Assembly: GCF_907164555.1 (NCBI RefSeq)
Contig: NZ_CAJQZC010000003.1
Coordinates: 496,001-560,000 of the forward strand
Direction: 5' to 3'
DNA length: 64,000 nt
Origin: Paraburkholderia saeva
GTDB taxonomy: Bacteria; Pseudomonadota; Gammaproteobacteria; Burkholderiales; Burkholderiaceae
Shown: piece by piece, positions 36,101 to 43,984 of the stretch
Layout of the letters: each line of letters starts with the position of its first letter
Position numbering within the stretch: the stretch's first letter is position 1
Notes under the pieces: model-generated
Database searches by the model: none
What the model was told of the DNA's origin: nothing
Seen by the model: the letters and a program-made list of their open reading frames with translations, nothing else
Translations under genes and position numbers: made by a program

Positions 36101-36335
36101 GATTGCGTTCATCATGGGTGTGGTGCCGCTCGTGCTGTCGTCGGGCGCGGGTTCGGAAATGCGCCACGCAATGGGTATCGCCGTGTTCTTCGGCATGCTG
36201 GGTGTCACGCTGTTCGGCCTGATGTTGACGCCGGTGTTCTACGTGGTGCTGCGTACGCTGGCCGGTGGCACGATTCACGTCGCGCAGAAAGACGCGCCGC
36301 ATTTCAAGGGCGGCGTGCCGGCGACGGACGCTTGA
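33144..36335 (+). CDS. ceoB: RND multidrug efflux transporter (CeoB/BpeF-like)
   Basis: 1063-residue HAE1-family pump; the start MNISKFFIDRPIFAGVLSVL is the family standard. Twelve membrane spans are arranged in two halves with large periplasmic loops. Proton-relay acids sit in TM4 (GIVVDDAIVVVENVER), and TM10-11 contains GLASKNAILIVEFA. Pore-domain motifs such as SPTLTMVVHL are present. It forms a trimer in the inner membrane driven by proton flow. It follows ceoA by 70 bp and ends 11 bp before opcM. Confidence 0.95.
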   Translation: MNISKFFIDRPIFAGVLSVLILLAGVIALFQLPISEYPEVVPPSVVVHAQYPGANPKVIAEAVASPLEEQINGVENMLYMQSQANSDGNLTLTVTFKLGTNPDLATQLVQNRVNQALPRLPEDVQRLGVTTIKSSPTLTMVVHLISPNNRYDMTYLRNYALLNVKDRLERIQGVGQVQLWGAGDYAMRVWLDPAKVAERGLTATEVVNAIREQNIQVAAGTIGASPSVPGTSLQLSVNARGRLTTENEFGDIIVKTAPDGAVTYLRDLGRIELAASEYGLRSLLDNKPAVALAINQAPGANSLAISDEVRKQMKELQADMPAGVEYKIVYDPTQFVRSSIEAVIHTLLEAIALVVIVVIVFLQTWRASIIPLIAVPVSIVGTFSLLLAFGFSINALSLFGMVLAIGIVVDDAIVVVENVERNIESGLSARDATYKAMQEVSGPIIAIALTLVAVFVPLAFMTGLTGQFYKQFAMTIAISTVISAFNSLTLSPALAAMLLRGHGEKEDWLTRIMNRVLGPFFRGFNKVFHRGSESYGRGVKGVLGRKGAMLVVYAVLLGATVLVARIVPGGFVPAQDKEYLIAFAQLPNGASLDRTEKVIRDMSDIALKQPGVESAVAFPGLSVNGFTNSSSAGIVFVTLKPFHERGNKALSAGAIAGALNGKYSAIKDSFVAVFPPPPVLGLGTLGGFKMQLEDHGALGYAELNKAAEAFVKRAATAPELGPTFSSYQINVPQLNVDLDRVKAKQLGVPVTDVFDTMQIYLGSLYVNDFNRFGRVYQVRVQADAPFRQRADDIGQLKTRNRNGDMVPLSSLVTVTPTFGPEMVVRYNGYTAADINGGPAPGYSSGEAQAAAERIAAETLPHGVKLEWTDLTYQQILAGNAGMWVFPISVLLVFLVLAALYESLTLPLAVILIVPMSVLSALTGVWLTNGDNNIFTQIGLMVLVGLASKNAILIVEFARELEHDGRTPLAAAIEASRMRLRPILMTSIAFIMGVVPLVLSSGAGSEMRHAMGIAVFFGMLGVTLFGLMLTPVFYVVLRTLAGGTIHVAQKDAPHFKGGVPATDA

Positions 36336-36346
36336 GGGAGAAAACA

Positions 36347-37900
36347 ATGAAAAGCTATCAATCCATGCGCGGGTGGGGCCGCGCGGCAGCGAGCAGCCTG
36401 TTGATGATGCTGCTCGTCGCCTGCTCGGTCGAGCCGACGTACAGGCGTCCTGATGCGCCGACGCCTGCTGCATTCAAGGAAGCGCCAGTCATCGATGCAA
36501 AGGAAGCAGGAACGTGGATGCCCGCGCAACCTGCCGACGACGCGCATCGCGGCGAATGGTGGACGATTTTCGGAGACGCGACGCTCAACGATCTGGAGAA
36601 GCAGGCGGCTGACGCGAACCAGGATCTGAAGGCGGCGGCGGCACGCGTGCAGCAGTCGCGTGCATTGCAGCAGTCTGCACGTTCGGCGTGGTTCCCGCAG
36701 ATCGACGCGGGCTTCAGTCCGACGCGCGAACGTCTTTCGCCCGTGTCGCAAGGCCTGCCGCAGAATGCGGACGTGCCGACGCAAACGGTGTGGCGTGCGC
36801 AGGGCACGGTCGCGTATGAAGCCGATCTCTTTGGTCGGGTCAGCTCCAACGTAAATGCCGCGCGCGCCGATGCGCAGCAAAGCGAAGCGCTCTTCCTGTC
36901 GGTGCAGCTTTCGTTGCAGGCCGATGTCGCGCAGAACTACTTCCAGTTGCGCGAGCTCGATACGGATCTGGATCTGTATCGCAAGACGGTCGCGCTGCGT
37001 GAAGACACGCTGAAGCTCGTTCAGCAACGTTTCAAGGAAGGCGATATCAGCGAGCTTGATGTTTCGCGGGCAAAGAACGAGTTGTCGAGCGCACGCGCCG
37101 ACGCAGTGGGTGTGGCGCGGTTGCGCGCGGCATCTGAACACAGCCTTGCGATTCTGCTCGGCAAGGCGCCGGCTGACTTCTCGTTCCCGGAAACACCGCT
37201 TGCGCTCGTCACGACGCGCGTGCCGCCTGGTTTGCCTTCCGCGTTGCTTGAACGCCGGCCGGACATTGCCGCGGCAGAACGCGCAATGGCTGCAGCGAAT
37301 GCGCGGGTGGGCCTCGCGAAGGCGGCGTTCTTCCCGAAGCTCGACATCACCGGTGCGTTCGGCTTTGAATCGGCGACGCTTGGCGACCTGTTCATGTGGT
37401 CGAGCCGTGCGTTCCTGCTTGGCCCGTTTGCCGGGACGGCGCTGACGTTACCGATCTTCGACGGCGGCCGTCGTCAGGCCGGGCTCGACCAGGCACGTGC
37501 AAAGTACGACGAGGATGTCGCACAGTATCGCCAGCAGGTGCTGGTCGCGTTCAAGGAGGTGGAAGACAACCTGGCCGACCTGCGTCTGCTCGACGACCAG
37601 ATGCGCGAGCAGAACGATGCGCTCAACGCGTCGCAGCGCGCGTCGCATCTGTCGCGCACGCAGTATCAGGAAGGGCAGGTCAGCTATCTCGACGTGATCG
37701 ACAGCGAGCGACAGGTGTTGCAGTCGCAACTGCAGTCGAGCCATCTGGCGGGCGTGCAGGCCGTTTCGACCGTCAACCTGATTCGTGCGCTGGGCGGCGG
37801 CTGGGGTGACGTGAAAACGGACGTCGGCTCGAACGCGACGCCGCCGCAGGTTGCGAAGAACCCGGCACCGGGCAGCGCCAGCATTGCGTCATCGCAGTAA
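36347..37900 (+). CDS. opcM: RND outer-membrane channel lipoprotein (OpcM/OprC-like)
   Basis: 517 residues, TolC/NodT type. Signal peptide with lipobox LVAC (Cys at about 25), followed by VEPTYRRPDAPTP, typical of this family. Two OEP repeats of long helices follow (about 60-250 and 270-470), with the first repeat containing AYEADLFGRVSS. GGGAG lies about seven bases before the ATG. It is the last gene of the llpE-ceoAB-opcM operon and is followed by a strong terminator. Confidence 0.92.
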   Translation: MKSYQSMRGWGRAAASSLLMMLLVACSVEPTYRRPDAPTPAAFKEAPVIDAKEAGTWMPAQPADDAHRGEWWTIFGDATLNDLEKQAADANQDLKAAAARVQQSRALQQSARSAWFPQIDAGFSPTRERLSPVSQGLPQNADVPTQTVWRAQGTVAYEADLFGRVSSNVNAARADAQQSEALFLSVQLSLQADVAQNYFQLRELDTDLDLYRKTVALREDTLKLVQQRFKEGDISELDVSRAKNELSSARADAVGVARLRAASEHSLAILLGKAPADFSFPETPLALVTTRVPPGLPSALLERRPDIAAAERAMAAANARVGLAKAAFFPKLDITGAFGFESATLGDLFMWSSRAFLLGPFAGTALTLPIFDGGRRQAGLDQARAKYDEDVAQYRQQVLVAFKEVEDNLADLRLLDDQMREQNDALNASQRASHLSRTQYQEGQVSYLDVIDSERQVLQSQLQSSHLAGVQAVSTVNLIRALGGGWGDVKTDVGSNATPPQVAKNPAPGSASIASSQ

Positions 37901-37922
37901 AAGGTAGTCAGGCAGCAGCGTT

Positions 37923-37956
37923 ACGGGCGGAATCTCCGGATCGCCGCCCGTTTTTT
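37923..37956 (+). terminator. rho-independent terminator of the efflux operon
   Basis: An 8-bp stem ACGGGCGG / CCGCCCGT (37923-37930 and 37944-37951) is followed directly by a T-run to 37956, 22 bases after the opcM stop. Confidence 0.85.
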
Positions 37957-38002
37957 ATCCCTCCGCGCTGAAATTGCCGTTCAGGCGTTTTCATTTCCCC
38001 GC

Positions 38003-38042
38003 ATCGCTAATCGCGTTTAGCGATTTCCTTTCGAAAATCGCT
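38003..38042. promoter_or_regulatory. overlapping dyads, candidate regulator-binding region
   Basis: Three half-sites alternate: ATCGCTAA (38003-38010), TTAGCGAT (38017-38024, overlapping AGCGATTT 38019-38026) and AAATCGCT (38035-38042). They form two overlapping 8-bp inverted repeats upstream of the sulfur-type cluster. The pattern would suit a LysR activator such as a CysB/SsuR-type protein. Confidence 0.4.
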
Positions 38043-38101
38043 TCGTAGACCCGCCTCCGACCCGCACTTATGATCGTCCTCATCTCATCTGGAGAGAGGC
38101 G

Positions 38102-38134
38102 ATGACCTTTCCGTACTTCCACTGTCGGCGTTAG
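38102..38134 (+). CDS. ten-residue leader peptide containing Cys
   Basis: ATGACC... encodes MTFPYFHCRR and a TAG, with a strong GGAGAGAGG just upstream. It lies 136 bp before the binding-protein gene of a sulfur-type operon and is followed 20 bases later by a 9-bp hairpin. Its position, ribosome site, Cys and Arg-Arg end suggest a cysteine-responsive attenuation peptide rather than a functional protein. Confidence 0.5.
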   Translation: MTFPYFHCRR

Positions 38135-38155
38135 TCCGCTGGCACATCGAATCTG

Positions 38156-38177
38156 CGGAACCGCTTTTGCGGTTCCG
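38156..38177 (+). promoter_or_regulatory. leader hairpin downstream of the Cys peptide
   Basis: CGGAACCGC TTTT GCGGTTCCG is a perfect 9-bp stem with a four-base loop. There is no T-run, so it would act as a pause, Rho-linked or anti-terminator element rather than a simple terminator. Confidence 0.5.
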
Positions 38178-38270
38178 ATCCCGGCAGCCTGAATCCCTTT
38201 TCGTCCCGTCTAGCGGCTGACGCGGAACAGACTCGCCTTCAAACAATCATTTCATTCAGACGGGTTCAAC

Positions 38271-39104
38271 ATGCGCTTTCTGGCTTCGGCGATCGATCGT
38301 ATTCCAGGTTTCAAACGCGCGCTAAGAATTGGCGCACTGGGCGTGGCGCTCGCTGTTTCTACGGTGAGTGGCTTTGCGGGTGAATCGCTAACGATCGGTA
38401 CGGCAACCAGCCCGCAGATCGAGGCACTGAAGGTGGCGGCGCGCGAGGCCAAGGAGCAGGGACTCGATGTGAAGATCATCGAATTCACGGACTGGAACAC
38501 GCCCAACGCCGCGCTCGCGAACAAGGACATCGACGTCAACTACTTCCAGCACATTCCGTTTCTGGAGAACGCGAAGAAGCAGGGCGGCTACAACTTCGTT
38601 GCCATTGCGCCGGGCACGATCATGAAGATCGGACTGTATTCGAAGAAGGTCAAGCGCTTTAAAGATCTGAAAGATGGCGCAACTGTCGCGATTGCCAACG
38701 ACCCGGTAAATGGTGGCCGCGGCCTGCTCCTGCTGCAACGTGCGGGCCTTATCAAGCTCAAGCCAGGCGTCGATTTTCGCGCCACGACGCTCGACATCAC
38801 GGATAACCCGAAGCATCTGAAGATCATTCAACTCGAAGCCTCGCAACTGGCGCGCTCGCTTGACGACGTCGATCTGGCGCAGGGATACCCCAGCTTCATC
38901 AAGCTGGCAGGCACGACGGACCCTAATAGCGCGCTGCTCTTCGACGGTCTGGAGAACAAAAACTACGCCATCCAGTGGGTGGTTCGCCCTGAAAGCGTGA
39001 ACGATCCGCGCATCCGCAAGTTCATTGCGATCTATCAGCATTCGCCGGCAGTTCGCACGGCGCTCGACAAGGCATTCGGCACGCTCTACGCAGTCGCGTG
39101 GTAA
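38271..39104 (+). CDS. NlpA/MetQ-family periplasmic binding protein, cysteine-free
   Basis: 277 residues. N-terminal export signal to about residue 36 (VSGFAG), then an NlpA-type domain (SLTIGTATSPQIEALKVAAR, DVNYFQHIPFLENAKKQ). Unlike MetQ/NlpA lipoproteins it has no lipobox. The whole protein contains no Cys and only two Met, one of them the start, a composition typical of sulfur-sparing proteins made in sulfur starvation. It supplies the substrate to the MetN/MetI-like genes 1.5 kb downstream, from which it is separated by a monooxygenase gene. The ligand is probably a sulfur-containing organic compound such as a methionine derivative or sulfonate. Confidence 0.82.
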   Translation: MRFLASAIDRIPGFKRALRIGALGVALAVSTVSGFAGESLTIGTATSPQIEALKVAAREAKEQGLDVKIIEFTDWNTPNAALANKDIDVNYFQHIPFLENAKKQGGYNFVAIAPGTIMKIGLYSKKVKRFKDLKDGATVAIANDPVNGGRGLLLLQRAGLIKLKPGVDFRATTLDITDNPKHLKIIQLEASQLARSLDDVDLAQGYPSFIKLAGTTDPNSALLFDGLENKNYAIQWVVRPESVNDPRIRKFIAIYQHSPAVRTALDKAFGTLYAVAW

Positions 39105-39157
39105 CGCGCACGCTCCACACGATCCGCTGCGCAGAACGCCGCTAAAGGATGCCTACG

Positions 39158-40552
39158 ATGGCAAAGAAAAAGATTCTCCTGAACGCGTTCAACATTAACG
39201 CGGTCGGTCACATCAATCACGGTTTATGGACGCATCCGCGCGATCGCTCGGCGCACTATACGGATCTCGATTACTGGACGAACCTTGCGCAGACGCTGGA
39301 GCGCGGCAAGTTTGACGGCATCTTTCTCGCGGATATCGTCGGCGTGTACGACGTGTACGAAGGCGGGCCGGATACGCCGTTGCGCGAGGCCGTGCAGATT
39401 CCGATCAACGATCCCACGCTGATCGTGCCCGCGATGGCGCATGTGACGAAGCACATCGGCTTCGGCGTTACCGCAAACTTGACGTATGAACCGCCCTATC
39501 TGTTCGCGCGCCGGATGTCCACGCTCGATCATCTGACGAAAGGGCGCGTGGGCTGGAACATCGTGACCGGCTACCTCGACAGCGCCGCGCGCGGGATGGG
39601 GCTCACGCAGCAGATCAGTCACGACGACCGCTATGACCGCGCCGACGACTACATGGATGTCGTCTACAAGCTGTGGGAACAAAGCTGGGAAGACGACGCG
39701 GTGGTGCGTGACCGGGCCGCGCGCATTTTTTCGCATCCGGGCAAGGTCCATCGCGTCAGACACGAGGGGCCGTTCTATTCGATCGATGCGATTCATCTTA
39801 GCGAACCCTCGCCGCAACGCACGCCGGTGTTGTATCAGGCGGGGTCGTCGTCGCGCGGCGTGGATTTCGCTGCGCGACACGCCGAATGCGTTTTTGTCGG
39901 CGGCCAGAACAAGCCTCTGACACGGTCGATCGTCGACGACATACGCGCGCGTGCGGTGCGCTTTGGCCGTGCACCGGACGACATCAAGATCTTTGCCGGC
40001 ATCACGGTCGTTGTGGGTGCAACGGAGCGGGAGGCGAAAGAGAAGTTCGATGAGTATCGCCGTTATGCGAGCGAGGAGGGCGGCCTCGCGCATTTCTCCA
40101 GTTCGACCGGCATCGATTTCTCGCGTTACGACCTGGACGAACCGATTTCATATGTGAAGACGGACGCGATGCAGTCGGCGGTCGAGGCGATTTCTACGCG
40201 GAGCACGACCGGAGTGTGGACGAGGCGCAAGGTGCTGGAGCAAATGACGCTTGGGGGCCGCGCAAAGCCCATCGTGGGCTCACCGGAGCAGATCGCCGAC
40301 GAACTGGTCGCGTGGATTGAGGAAACCGGCATTGACGGTTTCAACCTGACGCGAACGGTAATGCCGGAATCGTTCGAAGACTTTGTCGATCTGGTCGTGC
40401 CTGAACTGCAGAACCGGGGTGTGTACAAGGAAGACTACGACCCGGCGCCGACTTTGCGCGAAAAGCTGTTCGGCGCGGGGCGTGCGCGTCTGCCTGCGGT
40501 TCACGCAGGCGCGCAGCACCGCGTGTGGACGCGTGCAACCGTCGACGCGTGA
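39158..40552 (+). CDS. FMN-dependent monooxygenase, NtaA/SnaA/DszA type
   Basis: 464 residues of the bacterial-luciferase-like (LLM) fold. Typical features are N-terminal KKILLNAFNINAVGHINHGL, RNPDRYTDLDYW-like RDRSAHYTDLDYWTNLAQ, and GRVGWNIVTGYLDSAARGMG. It would use FMNH2 from a separate reductase to cleave C-S or C-N bonds of its substrate. No reductase gene is adjacent. AAAGGA sits nine bases before the chosen ATG; the ATG three codons upstream touches it. Location between binding-protein and ATPase genes ties it to desulfurisation of the imported compound. Confidence 0.88.
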   Translation: MAKKKILLNAFNINAVGHINHGLWTHPRDRSAHYTDLDYWTNLAQTLERGKFDGIFLADIVGVYDVYEGGPDTPLREAVQIPINDPTLIVPAMAHVTKHIGFGVTANLTYEPPYLFARRMSTLDHLTKGRVGWNIVTGYLDSAARGMGLTQQISHDDRYDRADDYMDVVYKLWEQSWEDDAVVRDRAARIFSHPGKVHRVRHEGPFYSIDAIHLSEPSPQRTPVLYQAGSSSRGVDFAARHAECVFVGGQNKPLTRSIVDDIRARAVRFGRAPDDIKIFAGITVVVGATEREAKEKFDEYRRYASEEGGLAHFSSSTGIDFSRYDLDEPISYVKTDAMQSAVEAISTRSTTGVWTRRKVLEQMTLGGRAKPIVGSPEQIADELVAWIEETGIDGFNLTRTVMPESFEDFVDLVVPELQNRGVYKEDYDPAPTLREKLFGAGRARLPAVHAGAQHRVWTRATVDA

Positions 40553-40591
40553 TTTCCCGCGGTCAATGCCATCATGAACAAGGAATGACGG

Positions 40592-41749
40592 ATGTCCACT
40601 CTGCTTGATCTGCCACGGTTCATCGAGGACGCACCCGTGGCCGGGGCGTTCTCCGCGCAACGGAGCGGGACGCATCCGGCGGTCGTGTTCGATAACGTCG
40701 GCAAGGTGTTTTCAGGGCGCACCGGCACGCAAGCGGCGCTTGCGAACGTCCGGCTCGATGTGGCGCGCGGCGAAGTATTCGGCATCATCGGTCGCAGTGG
40801 CGCTGGCAAGTCGACGCTGCTGCGACTCGTCAATGGCCTGGAAAAACCGACATCGGGCGGCGTACGCGTGAATGGCGTGAGCGTCGGTGAACTCGACGAA
40901 CGCGCACTTGCCGGATTGCGTCGCCGCATTGGCATGGTGTTTCAGCACTTCAATCTGCTGTCCGCGAAAACCGTCCGCGAGAATATCGCGCTGCCGCTCA
41001 GGATCGCGGGCGCGCCCAAAGCCGCCATCGATGCGAAAGTCGATGCGCTGCTTGAACTTGTCGGGCTGACAGCTAAACGCAACGCGTATCCGGCGAGCCT
41101 TTCGGGTGGACAGAAGCAGCGCGTCGGCATTGCCCGCGGACTCGTGCACACCCCCGATCTTCTGCTGTGCGACGAGGCAACGTCCGCGCTCGATCCGGAA
41201 ACCACGCAATCGATTCTTGCACTGCTAAGGGATATCAATCGCCGGCTTGGTCTGACGATCCTGCTGATCACGCATGAAATGGAAGTGATCCGCGAGGTAT
41301 GCGACACCGTGGCTGTGCTGGAACGCGGGGAAGTGGCGGAAACGGGCGCCGTGTGGCGCATATTCGGCGACCCGCAGCACGATGCGACGCGGGCGTTGTT
41401 GCGCACGCTGGTTCACGATTTGCCGGCGGATCTGTCAGCACGCGTTCGTCCGCTAAGCGATATTCCACACGGCGACGCGCAGATTCTGCTCGACGTACGC
41501 TTTAACGGTGCGAATGGCGAGCCCGATCTGGGCGGTCTTGCACAGGCGCTTGGAGTGGAAGGCGGCAAGGTGAATTTCGTGCATGGCGGCATCGATCGCA
41601 TTCAAGGGCATGCGCAAGGACGGCTTGTCGTCACCGCCCAACTCAAGTCCGGGACGGGCGACGCAGAAAGCATCCATACGCAGATCGCGACGCTCGTGAA
41701 CGGCGCGCGTCGCTACGCAAATTACGTGGAGGTGCTGGGCTATGTCTGA
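40592..41749 (+). CDS. MetN-like ABC transporter ATP-binding protein
   Basis: 385 residues. Walker A GRSGAGKSTLL, signature LSGGQKQR, Walker B LLLCDEATSALDPET, switch ITHEMEV. A NIL domain (about 300-380, ARVRPLSDIPHGDAQILLDV) is present, as in MetN, where it binds methionine to inhibit transport. An unusual N-terminal extension of about 30 residues precedes the ATPase core. Its end overlaps the permease start by 8 bp. It belongs to the sulfur-type importer. Confidence 0.88.
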   Translation: MSTLLDLPRFIEDAPVAGAFSAQRSGTHPAVVFDNVGKVFSGRTGTQAALANVRLDVARGEVFGIIGRSGAGKSTLLRLVNGLEKPTSGGVRVNGVSVGELDERALAGLRRRIGMVFQHFNLLSAKTVRENIALPLRIAGAPKAAIDAKVDALLELVGLTAKRNAYPASLSGGQKQRVGIARGLVHTPDLLLCDEATSALDPETTQSILALLRDINRRLGLTILLITHEMEVIREVCDTVAVLERGEVAETGAVWRIFGDPQHDATRALLRTLVHDLPADLSARVRPLSDIPHGDAQILLDVRFNGANGEPDLGGLAQALGVEGGKVNFVHGGIDRIQGHAQGRLVVTAQLKSGTGDAESIHTQIATLVNGARRYANYVEVLGYV

Positions 41750-42398
41750 GCTTTGGCTATCCGAACTGGCCGGTGCGATTCGCGATACCGTCGTGATGGT
41801 CGGCGTGTCCGCACTCGTCGCGCTGGTGGTGGGCATCCCGCTTGCGCTCGTGCTCGTGACGACAACGCGCGGTGGCATCTTCGAGCGGCGTGCGGTGAAT
41901 TCGACGCTGGGCGCGCTCGTCAACGCGTTCCGCTCGACACCGTTCATCATCCTGCTCGTCGCGCTGCTGCCGCTGACGCGTCTTCTGATCGGCACCACCA
42001 TCGGCGTGTGGGCGGCAATCGTGCCGCTCAGCATCGCAGCGATACCGTTCTTCGCACGCGTAGCCGAGGTGAGCCTGCGCGAAGTCGATCGCGGTTTGAT
42101 CGAAGCCGCGCAGGCAATGGGCGCGCAGCGTCGTCACATCATCTGGCACGTTCTGCTGCCTGAAGCGTTGCCCGGCATGCTGGGCGGTTTCACCATTACC
42201 GTGGTCGCGATGATTGGCTCGTCGGCGATGGCGGGCGCCGTGGGCGCGGGTGGCCTCGGCGATCTCGCGATACGTTACGGGTATCAGCGCTTCGACACCC
42301 CCGTGATGGTAACGGTCATCGTGCTGCTGATCGCGATCGTCACTGTCGTTCAATACGTGGGCGACCGTCTGGTGCGACGGCTCACGCAACGCGCGTAG
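41742..42398 (+). CDS. MetI-like ABC transporter permease
   Basis: 218 residues with five or six membrane spans and the EAA loop DRGLIEAAQAMGAQRRHIIW. GSSAMAGAVGAGGLGDLAIRYGYQRF near the C-terminus is the typical MetI signature. It overlaps the ATPase gene by 8 bp, so the two are coupled. It completes the importer with the cysteine-free binding protein. Confidence 0.9.
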   Translation: MSELWLSELAGAIRDTVVMVGVSALVALVVGIPLALVLVTTTRGGIFERRAVNSTLGALVNAFRSTPFIILLVALLPLTRLLIGTTIGVWAAIVPLSIAAIPFFARVAEVSLREVDRGLIEAAQAMGAQRRHIIWHVLLPEALPGMLGGFTITVVAMIGSSAMAGAVGAGGLGDLAIRYGYQRFDTPVMVTVIVLLIAIVTVVQYVGDRLVRRLTQRA

Positions 42399-42728
42399 CA
42401 TCGCAGCCATTCGAATCCGTCATGAAAACAGGAGCAGCATGCAGGTCTCCAGTACGCAGCAACGTATGACAATCGTCGCGAGCAGGTTGCTGCGCGCACT
42501 CCCGGAAAAGCTCACCGCAGCGCAACATCGATCCAGCGCGGGTCTTGTGGGTCAACGTCGCGAATTCGCGTATACGGATGCTGTTTCCGGTGCAGATCGT
42601 ACCGCGTATCATGCAAGCTGCGATGACGGGCGTCATAGCATTGTGACGCGCCTGACAGGGCGTGTTCCCGTGTCGCTCAGGTGGTTTGCGTCTCTTTCGA
42701 CGCGAGCGCGCGCACACGCGGAGGCTGC
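42399..42728. other. intergenic region between permease and acyl-CoA-dehydrogenase-like gene
   Basis: This 330-bp gap holds a frame (42439-42732, 97 codons) with a good AGGAG before its ATG. Its Arg/Ala/Ser-rich product resembles nothing I know and it overlaps the next start. A 15-codon frame from 42422 (MKTGAACRSPVRSNV) also exists and contains a Cys. Neither is convincing. Confidence 0.4.
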
Positions 42729-43931
42729 ATGAACGATCCTCGTACGCCGGCAGGGCTGGCGCCTGCTTCGTCGCCTGTATCGGGCGATCTCGCCGCGCTG
42801 CTCGGCGCATTACGCGCAACGGCAGCAGAGCGCGATCGCGAAGGCGGTCACGCCGCACAGGAAAAACAGTGGATTGCCGAAGCCGGTCTGTTGACGCTCG
42901 CGGTGCCCACGGAATTTGGCGGCAAGGGCGCGCCGTGGCTGCAGATCTACGAGGTCATTCGGGCGATTGCGCGTGTCGACGGCGCGCTCGCGCATCTGTT
43001 GGGTTTTCAGTGCCTGCAGGTGGCAAGTGTCAACGTATGGGGTAACGACGCGCAACGCGCACGTTACCTGAAGGGTACGGCCGACGCGCCATGGTGGTGG
43101 GGCAATGCCGTCAATCCGCTCGATACGCGGCTGATTGCAACGGCAACCGGTGACGGCGGCTATCGGCTTGATGGGAAGAAAGGCTTTTGCTCCGGCACGC
43201 GCGGCTCGCAGATGATGACCGTCTCAGGGCACGATCCTGCAACCGGCAAGCCGATCTTCGCGGTGGTGCCCACCACGCGCGAAGGCATCACGGTTCACGA
43301 AGACTGGAATCCGATCGGCCAGCGGCAGACGGATAGCGGCAGCGTGTCGTTCGACAACGTCCGCGTTGCCGCTGAGGAAGTGCTGCATCGCTCGGAGAAT
43401 CTGCCCACGCCTTTTGCGACGCTACGCACGCTTGTTTCGCAACTCGTGCTGACGAACCTTTTTGTCGGTATCGCGGAAGGCGCGCTCGAAGAAGCACGCC
43501 GCTACATGACGCAGTACGTGCGCCCCTGGAACACCTCGGGCGTCGAGAAGGCAACCGACGATCCGTATCAGATCCAGCGCTTCGGCGAAATGCGACTGAA
43601 GGCGGTGAGCGCCGAGGCGCTTGCCACGCGCGCCGCGCAGGCGCTCGACACCGCATGGTCGAAGGGCGCGGAGCTGGGCGCCGAAGAACGGGCGCACGTT
43701 GCGCTCGCGGTATCGGAGGCGAAGATCCTGGCGCACCGTGCCGCGCTCGACGTCAGCGAAGCGTTGTTCGACGCGTGCGGCGCGCGCTCGACCGATGCGC
43801 CGCTCGCGTTCGACCGTTTCTGGCGCAACGCGCGCGTGCATACGCTGCACGATCCGCTCGACTACCGCGTGCGCGACGTCGGCCGTTTTGCGCTGAGCGG
43901 GACATTGCCGGAAGTTTCTTTGTACACTTGA
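42729..43931 (+). CDS. acyl-CoA-dehydrogenase-fold flavin monooxygenase, SfnB/DszC type
   Basis: 400 residues with the acyl-CoA dehydrogenase fold. The middle domain has YRLDGKKGFCSGTRGSQMM, and the C-terminal helical domain has RTLVSQLVLTNLFVGIAEGA. The catalytic Glu of true acyl-CoA dehydrogenases is not obvious. It resembles the sulfur-acquisition SfnB and the dibenzothiophene monooxygenase DszC, which use reduced flavin. GGAGG lies about five bases before the ATG. Position at the end of the sulfur-type cluster supports a role in oxygenating an organosulfur compound. Confidence 0.82.
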   Translation: MNDPRTPAGLAPASSPVSGDLAALLGALRATAAERDREGGHAAQEKQWIAEAGLLTLAVPTEFGGKGAPWLQIYEVIRAIARVDGALAHLLGFQCLQVASVNVWGNDAQRARYLKGTADAPWWWGNAVNPLDTRLIATATGDGGYRLDGKKGFCSGTRGSQMMTVSGHDPATGKPIFAVVPTTREGITVHEDWNPIGQRQTDSGSVSFDNVRVAAEEVLHRSENLPTPFATLRTLVSQLVLTNLFVGIAEGALEEARRYMTQYVRPWNTSGVEKATDDPYQIQRFGEMRLKAVSAEALATRAAQALDTAWSKGAELGAEERAHVALAVSEAKILAHRAALDVSEALFDACGARSTDAPLAFDRFWRNARVHTLHDPLDYRVRDVGRFALSGTLPEVSLYT

Positions 43932-43984
43932 GGTCGACCCGAACGCCGCAGGCCGGCGTTCATCCACCTCGAGAGACGACCGGC

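Noticed and set aside
42439..42732. 97-codon frame with a good ribosome site
   Set aside because: No family resemblance, odd Arg/Ser composition, and its end overlaps the better-supported SfnB/DszC-like start; kept only as a note in the intergenic entry.
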